Origin: Pseudomonas lurida
GTDB lineage: Bacteria; Pseudomonadota; Gammaproteobacteria; Pseudomonadales; Pseudomonadaceae
Assembly: GCF_013522705.1 (NCBI RefSeq)
Contig: NZ_JAAMRE010000016.1
Location: 55,175 to 119,174 of the forward strand
Reading direction: 5' to 3'
DNA length: 64,000 nucleotides
Position 1 is the first letter of the stretch; every line of letters begins with the position of its first letter. The notes under the pieces were generated by a model. That model saw only the letters and a program-made list of their open reading frames with translations, had not been told where the DNA came from and searched no databases. This document shows positions 58,342-64,000 of the stretch, one piece after another. A program made the position numbers and the translations under genes.

Positions 58342-59193
58342 TTACTTACCGGTCCACTCGGCAACGCGCTCAGGGTGCTTGGCGACCCAATCCTTGGCCG
58401 CGGCGTCAGGCTTGGCGCCCTCCTGGATGGCGAGCATGACTTCGCCGATTTCATCCTTGGAGGCCCATTGGAATTTTTTCAGGAAGGCCGCAACTTCCGG
58501 CGCTTTAGCCTCCAGGCCTTTGCTGCCGATGCTGTTGACGGTTTCAGCCGCGCCATAGACGCCTTTTGGATCGTCAAGGAAGCGCAGTTTCCACTTGGCG
58601 AACATCCAGTGCGGCACCCAACCGGTAACGGCAATGGATTCCTGCTTGTCTTCGGCACGAGTCAACTCGGCGATCATCGCCGCGCCCGAGCTGGCCTGCA
58701 GTTTGTAATCGAGGCCGTACTGCTTGATGGCTTCGTCAGTCTTGAGCATCACGCCTGAACCGGCATCGATGCCGACGATCTTGTTCTTGAAGGTGGTATC
58801 GGTCTTGAGGTCCTCAATGGACTTGGCCTTGACGTACTCCGGCACAATCAAGCCGATCTTGGCGTCCTTGAAGTTGGGGCCGTAATCGACCACTTTGTCC
58901 TTGTTCTTGGCCCAGTACTCGCCGTGGGTCACCGGCAACCAGGCCGAGAGCATCGCGTCGAGCTTGCCGGTGGCCACGCCCTGCCACATGATCCCGGTGG
59001 CGACCGCCTGCAGTTTCACGTCATAACCGAGCTTCTCTTTGATCACCTCAGCCGCCACATGGGTGGTGGCAACGCTGTCGGACCAACCGTCCACGTAGCC
59101 GATGCTCAGGGTTTTGCTGTCGGCGCTGGCCAGTGTGGAGCTCATCGCAACCACCAGAGTGGCAGCTGCGCCCAAGAGTCGTCGCATCTTCAT
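58342..59193 (-). CDS. betX: Glycine betaine/choline-type solute-binding protein (orphan)
   Basis: About 283 residues started at 59193 with a signal peptide (MKMRRLLGAAATLVVAMSST to LASA). OpuAC-type substrate-binding protein: TLSIGYVDGWSDSVATTHVA at the start of the mature part, IMWQGVATGKLDAMLSAWLP (aromatic ligand-cage region) and VTGWVPHWMFAKWKL. No permease or ATPase genes are adjacent, so it must use a distant transporter. Its position beside actP/DUF485 is as in P. aeruginosa betX (PA3234-PA3236), hence the name, by synteny only. Confidence 0.78.
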   Translation of the reverse strand: MKMRRLLGAAATLVVAMSSTLASADSKTLSIGYVDGWSDSVATTHVAAEVIKEKLGYDVKLQAVATGIMWQGVATGKLDAMLSAWLPVTHGEYWAKNKDKVVDYGPNFKDAKIGLIVPEYVKAKSIEDLKTDTTFKNKIVGIDAGSGVMLKTDEAIKQYGLDYKLQASSGAAMIAELTRAEDKQESIAVTGWVPHWMFAKWKLRFLDDPKGVYGAAETVNSIGSKGLEAKAPEVAAFLKKFQWASKDEIGEVMLAIQEGAKPDAAAKDWVAKHPERVAEWTGK

Positions 59194-59410
59194 CGTACTT
59201 CCCCGAAAGTGCTGCGCCCGGCGAATGCCGAGCGACGTCAACCTGTTGTTATGTGGTGCACCGCGCCCCCTTCACGCGCTGAATCCGGCTGCTGATCCAT
59301 CAGTGGAGTGCTGACACTTGGATCATCGGCCTGCAGCATCCATCGACCTGCTCTGTCAGCGACCTCGTACAAGCAGGAAACGACATCACATAGCCAGTAG
59401 GACGCTTTAC

Positions 59411-59424
59411 TGAACGCTCGTTCA
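59411..59424. promoter_or_regulatory. Operator-like inverted repeat TGAACG-CT-CGTTCA
   Basis: A perfect 6-2-6 inverted repeat of the kind bound by TetR-family repressors such as BetI. It lies between the divergent betaine-binding protein and GH17 genes, 218 and 101 bases from their starts. No cognate regulator gene is in the window. Confidence 0.5.
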
Positions 59425-59455
59425 AAAACCCGCCCGAACTTTGCATGTCAAAATC

Positions 59456-59478
59456 GTGCGGCTCCCCTTGAGCCGCAC
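59456..59478 (+). other. Leader hairpin upstream of the GH17 gene
   Basis: A perfect nine-base-pair stem GTGCGGCTC / GAGCCGCAC with a five-base loop. It has no following T run on the plus strand. It sits 46 bases before the chosen GH17 start and could shape a leader RNA. Confidence 0.45.
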
Positions 59479-59524
59479 ATTTGCAGGTAAGATGCGCGCC
59501 TTTGCTCTCCCAGATAAGCCGACC

Positions 59525-61078
59525 ATGCCCGCGACTGCCCGCTTCCCTGCCCTGCCCTATGTGTTCGCCCTGTTTTTCGGCCTGCTGGCTCTTATCGGCT
59601 ATTGGTACGGCCTCGGCCGCCCCGTGGTGTTGCCGGATGTCGCCAGTGCCAGTCACAAGTTGCAATGTGCGTCCTACACGCCATTCGACAAGGACCAATC
59701 CCCCTTCGACCAGCCGTTCACACTGCGCCCGGCGCGCATGGACGCCGACCTGGCCTTGCTGGCCACGCGCTTCGAATGCATTCGCACCTACTCCATGACC
59801 GGCCTGGAAGGCTTGCCGGCCCTGGCGCGCAAACACGGCCTGAAGCTGATGATCGGCGCCTGGGTCAGCAGCGACCCGCTGGCCACCGCAAAGGAAATCG
59901 ACCTGCTGATCGCGTCGGCGAACGCCAACCCGGATGTGGTCAGCGCCGTGATCGTCGGCAACGAGGCGCTGCTGCGCAAGGAAGTCACCGCCGGGCAACT
60001 GGTGAAGCTGATCCAGAAAGTCAAAAGCCAGATCCGGCAGCCGGTCACCTACGCCGACGTCTGGGAATTCTGGCTGCAGCACCCGGAAATCGCCCCGGCC
60101 GTGGATTTCCTGACCATTCACCTGCTGCCCTATTGGGAAGACGACCCGTCCGGCATCGACCAGGCACTCCAGCATGTGGGCGACGTACGGCAGACGTTCG
60201 GCAACAAATTTGCGCCCAAAGACGTGCTGATCGGTGAAACCGGCTGGCCGAGCGAAGGCCGCCAGCGCGAAACAGCGCTGCCGAGCCGGGTCAACGAGGC
60301 CAAGTTCATGCGCGGTTTCGTGGCCATGGCCGAAGCCAACGGCTGGCACTACAACCTGATCGAAGCGTTCGACCAACCCTGGAAACGCGCCAGTGAGGGC
60401 GCCGTGGGCGGCTATTGGGGCCTGTTCGATGCCGATCGCCAGGACAAGGGCATCCTTGCCGGCCCGGTCAGTAATGTGCCGTACTGGCCACTGTGGCTGG
60501 GCGTAGGCGGTGTGATCCTGCTGGGTACGTTGGTACTCGGCGGACGTGTTCGCAGCACCCGCGCTGCGCTGGCCCTGCCGTTGCTGGGGGCCGTGGCGGC
60601 GTGCTCGATAGGCAGCTGGGCCGAGCTGACCCGCCTGACTGCACGCTTCAACGATGAATGGGTATGGGCCGGCCTGCTGATAGCGCTCAATCTGCTGGTA
60701 CTGGCCCATGCCGCATTGGCCCTGAGCCCTCGCGAGGGGTGGCGCGAGCGCGCGTTCAACTGGCTGGAACACCGCGCGGGCTGGTGGGTGGCGCTCGCCG
60801 GCTTTGCTGGCGCAGTGATGATGCTGGCGCTGGTATTCGACCCGCGCTACCGCAGTTTTCCCAGCGCCGCACTGGTGTTGCCGGCGCTGGTGTACCTGGT
60901 GCGCCCGGTCACCGGCCCGCGTCGGGAGATTGCGCTGCTCACCTTCATTATCGGCGCCGGCATTGCGCCGCAGTTGTACCGTGAAGGTTTGCTGAACCAG
61001 CAGGCGTGGGGTTGGGCAGTGGTCAGCGGGTTGATGGTGGTTGCGTTGTGGCGTTGCCTGCGGATGCGCAGGGCTTAA
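59525..61078 (+). CDS. Membrane-bound GH17-type glucan hydrolase/transglycosylase
   Basis: A 517-residue protein: an N-terminal membrane helix (about 13-30), a periplasmic GH17 beta-1,3-glucanase-type domain (about 45-310) and six or so C-terminal membrane helices (about 320-515). The two catalytic glutamates are seen as Glu147 (VIVGNEALLRKE) and Glu238 (LIGETGWPSEG). Pseudomonad GH17 domains are known to act as glucan transglycosylases, for instance in NdvB. This gene has no adjacent glycosyltransferase partner, so the acceptor is unknown. The start could be 59492. Confidence 0.82.
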   Translation: MPATARFPALPYVFALFFGLLALIGYWYGLGRPVVLPDVASASHKLQCASYTPFDKDQSPFDQPFTLRPARMDADLALLATRFECIRTYSMTGLEGLPALARKHGLKLMIGAWVSSDPLATAKEIDLLIASANANPDVVSAVIVGNEALLRKEVTAGQLVKLIQKVKSQIRQPVTYADVWEFWLQHPEIAPAVDFLTIHLLPYWEDDPSGIDQALQHVGDVRQTFGNKFAPKDVLIGETGWPSEGRQRETALPSRVNEAKFMRGFVAMAEANGWHYNLIEAFDQPWKRASEGAVGGYWGLFDADRQDKGILAGPVSNVPYWPLWLGVGGVILLGTLVLGGRVRSTRAALALPLLGAVAACSIGSWAELTRLTARFNDEWVWAGLLIALNLLVLAHAALALSPREGWRERAFNWLEHRAGWWVALAGFAGAVMMLALVFDPRYRSFPSAALVLPALVYLVRPVTGPRREIALLTFIIGAGIAPQLYREGLLNQQAWGWAVVSGLMVVALWRCLRMRRA

Positions 61079-61083
61079 GACTG

Positions 61084-61178
61084 CTATCGGGGGCAAGCCC
61101 CCTCCCACAGTTGATTGGGTTTACACATTTCCAATTGTGAATACCGGCAAATGTGGGAGGGGGCTTGCCGCCGATTGG
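61084..61178. repeat. REPIN-type inverted repeat pair
   Basis: CTATCGGGGGCAAGCCCCCT at the left and TGTGGGAGGGGGCTTGCCGC at the right with about 41 bases between. It fills the gap between the GH17 and small membrane protein genes. Confidence 0.85.
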
Positions 61179-61183
61179 CCCGA

Positions 61184-61552
61184 TCAAACGCCCCGAGGCT
61201 GCCTGACCAACCGCAACCCCGCAATCACCACCGCAAACACCGCAAGGGTGGTGTTGTACAACGCGAGCGCCGGCAGGCCGAACACCAGCGCCGCTACCGC
61301 CAGGCCCCAGCCAGTGCGGCCCGCTACGAAAAATGCGAGCACCGAGGTCACCAGCGCCGCCCAGCCCAGTGCTTTGAAATGGATCATCAAGCCCAGGTTC
61401 GAGCGCAGCTGGCATTCCCAGCGACTGGCCTCGTCAACGCAAATACCGACCCACCGGCCATCCTCCATAAACCCGTAACGCGCGGCATAGCTGGCAGCCA
61501 GCCAAAGTGGCAAGGCAATAAGCAGCAAAATCAATGGCAAACGACGGGACAT
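61184..61552 (-). CDS. Small membrane protein of unknown function
   Basis: A 122-residue protein with a first hydrophobic segment that may be a helix or signal (about 5-22), then an extracytoplasmic portion with two cysteines (CVDEASRWEC) and two or three further membrane helices (about 56-78, 82-115). Family not recognised. It converges with the GH17 gene; only a REPIN lies between them. Confidence 0.75.
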   Translation of the reverse strand: MSRRLPLILLLIALPLWLAASYAARYGFMEDGRWVGICVDEASRWECQLRSNLGLMIHFKALGWAALVTSVLAFFVAGRTGWGLAVAALVFGLPALALYNTTLAVFAVVIAGLRLVRQPRGV

Positions 61553-61787
61553 GGAGGACTCCGATAGGCAAAAACGGCGCTCAGCTTAATGCGCCGACGG
61601 CCGTTAGCAAGGTACATACACACAATTAGTATTCACCCGGACGTTGCAGAGTGTATCTTCTGGCGACTATTACCCCGATTCCGACGTTTTTTCCGACTTT
61701 TCGCACTGAGTGCTGGCACTTCGGTGGTACGGCGGTGGTCATAGCCTGCGAACTTCATTCAGCACGTTTCCTCTTAGGGATTAAGTC

Positions 61788-63086
61788 ATGCTCCGTTCCT
61801 TGCGCTGTGCTGCCTTACTGGGCAGCCTTTTTTTGAGTGCGTCAGCACTGGCCGTCGACATCGACCAAGCCAGCTATGGCTACCCTTTGACCAACCCGTT
61901 CGAAGCGACCATTGCCACGACGCCGCCGGACCTTCGGCCTACGCTGCCGACCGACGACCAGATCAACCAATCCGACTACACCCTGAACATGCGCCCCGAG
62001 CGCGAGTTCAGCCTGCCGGACAACTTCTGGGCGGTGAAGAAACTCACGTATCGCATCGCCAAGCAAGACCGCGCCGCGCCGCTGATCTTCCTGATCGCGG
62101 GCACCGGCGCGCGCTATGACAGCAGCCTCAACGAGTACTTGAAAAAGCTGTATTACCAGGCCGGCTACCACGTGGTGCAATTGTCGTCGCCCACCAGTTT
62201 CGACTTCATCAGCGCCGCCTCGCGCTTCGCCACCCCAGGCATCACCCAGGAAGACGCCGAGGACATGTACCGCGTAATGCAGGCGGTACGCGCGCAGAAC
62301 GCTTCGTTGCCGGTCACCGACTTCTACCTCACCGGCTACAGCCTCGGTGCCCTGGATGCGGCCTTCGTCAGCAAACTGGACGAGACCCGTCGCAGCTTCA
62401 ACTTCAAGAAAGTGCTGCTGCTCAACCCGCCGGTCAACCTGTACACCTCGATCACCAACCTCGACAAGCTGGTCCAGACCGAGGTCAAGGGCATCAACAA
62501 CACCACGACGTTCTATGAGCTGGTGCTGAACAAGCTGACTCGTTACTTCCAGCAAAAGGGCTATATCGACCTTAACGACGCCCTGCTCTACGACTTCCAG
62601 CAATCCAAGCAGCACCTGACCAATGAACAAATGGCCATGCTGATCGGCACCTCGTTCCGCTTCTCCGCGGCCGATATCGCCTTTACCTCGGACCTGATCA
62701 ACCGCCGCGGCCTGATCATCCCGCCGAAGTACCCGATCACCGAAGGCACCAGCCTTACACCGTTCCTCAAGCGCGCACTGCAATGCGATTTCGACTGCTA
62801 CCTCACCGAACAAGTGATCCCGATGTGGCGCGCGCGCTCCGACGGCGGCAGCCTGCTGCAACTGGTCGACCAGGTCAGCCTGTATGCGCTCAAGGATTAT
62901 CTGCACGCCAGCCCGAAAATCGCCGTCATGCACAACGCCGACGACGTGATCCTGGGCCCGGGCGACCTGGGCTTCCTGCGTAAAACCTTCGGCGATCGCT
63001 TGACCGTCTACCCACTGGGCGGCCACTGCGGCAACCTCAATTACCGCGTCAACGCCGACGCCATGCTGGAGTTCTTCCGTGGCTAA
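61788..63086 (+). CDS. Exported alpha/beta-hydrolase fold protein, partner of mlaA
   Basis: A 432-residue exported protein (signal peptide to about SALA, residue 22). The hydrolase core shows the nucleophile elbow DFYLTGYSLGALDAAF (Ser in GYSLG, about residue 184), a candidate acid in AVMHNADDVILGPG and the final His in LGGHCGN. I recall relatives being annotated as 'serine/threonine protein kinase'; no kinase motif is visible here. It overlaps mlaA by eight bases, so the two are likely translated together. The operon suggests a lipid- or ester-linked role in the periplasm. Confidence 0.8.
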   Translation: MLRSLRCAALLGSLFLSASALAVDIDQASYGYPLTNPFEATIATTPPDLRPTLPTDDQINQSDYTLNMRPEREFSLPDNFWAVKKLTYRIAKQDRAAPLIFLIAGTGARYDSSLNEYLKKLYYQAGYHVVQLSSPTSFDFISAASRFATPGITQEDAEDMYRVMQAVRAQNASLPVTDFYLTGYSLGALDAAFVSKLDETRRSFNFKKVLLLNPPVNLYTSITNLDKLVQTEVKGINNTTTFYELVLNKLTRYFQQKGYIDLNDALLYDFQQSKQHLTNEQMAMLIGTSFRFSAADIAFTSDLINRRGLIIPPKYPITEGTSLTPFLKRALQCDFDCYLTEQVIPMWRARSDGGSLLQLVDQVSLYALKDYLHASPKIAVMHNADDVILGPGDLGFLRKTFGDRLTVYPLGGHCGNLNYRVNADAMLEFFRG

Positions 63087-63867
63087 ATATCTTCTGCTGC
63101 TCGCCGCCCTGATGTGCGCAGGCGTGGCCAATGCCGACAACAGCAAGGCTCACGAGCCGACGCAATTGGGCGATGACGGTTTCAAACAACCGCTGACCAA
63201 GCTCAAGTTCAATCCGGGCCTGGACCAGCGCGAGTTCGAACGCTCCTCGCTCACCGCACTTAACGTGTATGACCCGCTGGAGTCGTGGAACCGCCGCGTT
63301 TACCACTTCAACTACCGCTTCGACCAGTGGGTGTTCCTGCCGGTGGTCAACGGCTACACCTACGTCACCCCAAGCTTCCTGCGCACCGGTGTGAGTAACT
63401 TCTTCAACAACCTGGGCGATGTGCCCAACCTGATGAACAGCCTGTTGCAACTCAAGGGGCATCGCTCGCTGGAGACCACCGGGCGCCTGCTGGTCAACAC
63501 CACCATCGGTATCGCCGGCTTGTGGGACCCGGCCACCGCCATGGGCCTGCCGCGCCAGAGCGAAGACTTCGGCCAGACCCTGGGCTTCTACGGCGTGCCG
63601 GGCGGCGCCTACCTGGTGCTGCCGATCTTCGGCCCGTCGAACCTGCGCGACACCACCGGCTTGCTGGTGGACTACACCGCCGAGTCGCAGATCAACTTCC
63701 TCAATGTCTCCGAAGTCAGCTCCAACCACCCGGAGATCTGGGCCCTGCGCGCGGTGGATAAGCGCTACCAGACCAGCTTCCGCTACGGTCAGATGAACTC
63801 ACCGTTCGAATATGAAAAGGTGCGCTATATCTATACCGAATCGCGCAAGCTGCAGATCGCGGAATAA
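63079..63867 (+). CDS. mlaA: MlaA (VacJ)-family outer-membrane lipid asymmetry protein
   Basis: A 262-residue MlaA protein that removes surface-exposed phospholipids from the outer membrane and passes them to the Mla pathway. It starts at GTG with GGAG seven bases upstream. The family core has NVYDPLESWNRRVYHFNYRFD and NFFNNLGDVPNLMNSLLQ. The mature protein seems to begin after GVANA by signal peptidase I; the only Cys (Cys13, LMC) has no proper lipobox, unlike the E. coli lipoprotein. No mlaBCDEF genes are in the window. Confidence 0.93.
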   Translation: MAKYLLLLAALMCAGVANADNSKAHEPTQLGDDGFKQPLTKLKFNPGLDQREFERSSLTALNVYDPLESWNRRVYHFNYRFDQWVFLPVVNGYTYVTPSFLRTGVSNFFNNLGDVPNLMNSLLQLKGHRSLETTGRLLVNTTIGIAGLWDPATAMGLPRQSEDFGQTLGFYGVPGGAYLVLPIFGPSNLRDTTGLLVDYTAESQINFLNVSEVSSNHPEIWALRAVDKRYQTSFRYGQMNSPFEYEKVRYIYTESRKLQIAE

Positions 63868-63910
63868 ATAACGTGTCCAGTCCTGAAATAGGTTTACACC
63901 TGCTTCAGTC

Positions 63911-64000
63911 TCATAACGCCCGATGCACCGCATCGGGCGTTTTGTATTTCAAGGCCATATGAGGTCGTTTGTGGTTATAGATCTCGACCGACTCGTCAAT
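63911..64000 (-). CDS. IS3-family transposase, C-terminal fragment (cut by window)
   Basis: Reading the minus strand from 64000, 29 codons give ESVEIYNHKRPHMALKYKTP and a few residues to the stop. The pattern YN-x-x-RPH-x-AL-x-Y-x-TP is the well-known C-terminal end of IS3-group OrfB integrases with the last part of the DDE domain. Only this tail is in view. Confidence 0.85.
   Translation of the reverse strand: MDESVEIYNHKRPHMALKYKTPDAVHRAL
63915..63943 (+). terminator. Hairpin within the transposase 3' end, probable mlaA terminator
   Basis: Stem AACGCCCGATG / CATCGGGCGTT with a five-base loop (CACCG) and a T run on the plus strand. It lies inside the transposase codons, 48 bases past mlaA, and could terminate transcription from mlaA. 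Confidence 0.65.

Larger units (their letters stand above)
59194..59524. other. Divergent intergenic region between betX and the GH17 gene
   Basis: 331 bases with no gene supported. It holds the operator-like repeat at 59411-59424 and the hairpin at 59456-59478. No clear -35/-10 pair was recognised. Confidence 0.5.
63874..64000 (-). mobile_element. IS3-family insertion sequence, one end only
   Basis: The element begins seven bases after the mlaA stop: TGTCCAGTCCTGAAATAGG looks like the terminal inverted repeat starting with TG. The rest, including the other end and any target duplication, is outside the window. Confidence 0.75.

Noticed and set aside
59300..61108. Minus-strand open frame of 602 codons.
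   Set aside because: Antisense to the GH17 gene, whose active-site motifs are intact; composition is typical of a shadow.
61788..63086. 'Serine/threonine protein kinase' label for the mlaA partner.
   Set aside because: No kinase motifs; the nucleophile elbow and final His fit an alpha/beta-hydrolase fold.

Overview
Organism. The window looks like a chromosomal segment of a Pseudomonas of the P. fluorescens group. The grounds are high GC content, gene order around fabAB and around sdh/suc/gltA that agrees with what I know of pseudomonad chromosomes, and several short palindromic REP/REPIN repeats of the type spread through P. fluorescens genomes. This was judged by reading alone; no database was searched. 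Almost everything is housekeeping or widely conserved. The only mobile DNA seen is the end of an IS3-family element at the right edge. LAYOUT. 1-7059: the 5' part of a PhoD-type phosphatase and a GNAT acetyltransferase (minus strand), divergent from a self-contained TonB cassette in the order exbD, tonB, TonB-dependent receptor, exbB, followed by a secreted phospholipase-D-like protein. 7155-9500: a secreted M20 peptidase, then a tRNA operon with two tandem Glu-Gly pairs. 9779-21100: an unknown membrane-anchored protein, an alpha/beta hydrolase, a chemoreceptor, a MocR regulator, two oxidoreductases, pyrF, an OmpR-type two-component system and an AI-2E-family permease. 21176-26267: a minus-strand run of DUF4892, two hydrolases, a thioesterase, sixA, a DUF4389 protein and gpsA. 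26463-33409: a plus-strand operon of TonB-dependent receptor, solute-binding protein and hybrid histidine kinase, then fabA-fabB with a candidate operator. 33496-42542: amidohydrolase, OsmC, pirin, dienelactone hydrolase, htpG with a sigma-32-like promoter, two hotdog thioesterases, a small lipoprotein, DUF599 and a branched-chain amino acid carrier. 42893-55932: the TCA supercluster sdhCDAB-sucAB-lpdG-sucCD (minus strand), divergent from gltA. 56112-61552: actP and its DUF485 partner, an orphan glycine-betaine-type binding protein, a membrane GH17 protein and a small membrane protein. 61788-64000: an alpha/beta hydrolase overlapping mlaA, then the IS3 end. HOW IT WORKS TOGETHER. The central block supplies a large part of the TCA cycle (citrate synthase, 2-oxoglutarate dehydrogenase, succinyl-CoA synthetase, succinate dehydrogenase). 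fabA/fabB make unsaturated fatty acids, gpsA makes glycerol-3-phosphate, and mlaA with its partner hydrolase touches outer-membrane lipid balance, so envelope lipid functions recur. The stretches most worth following up are the split TonB/phospholipase-D cassette, the receptor / binding protein / hybrid kinase operon beside fabAB, and the hydrolase-mlaA pair. I found no CRISPR array, prophage, secretion system or biosynthetic cluster, and nothing that clearly amounts to an entirely new system.
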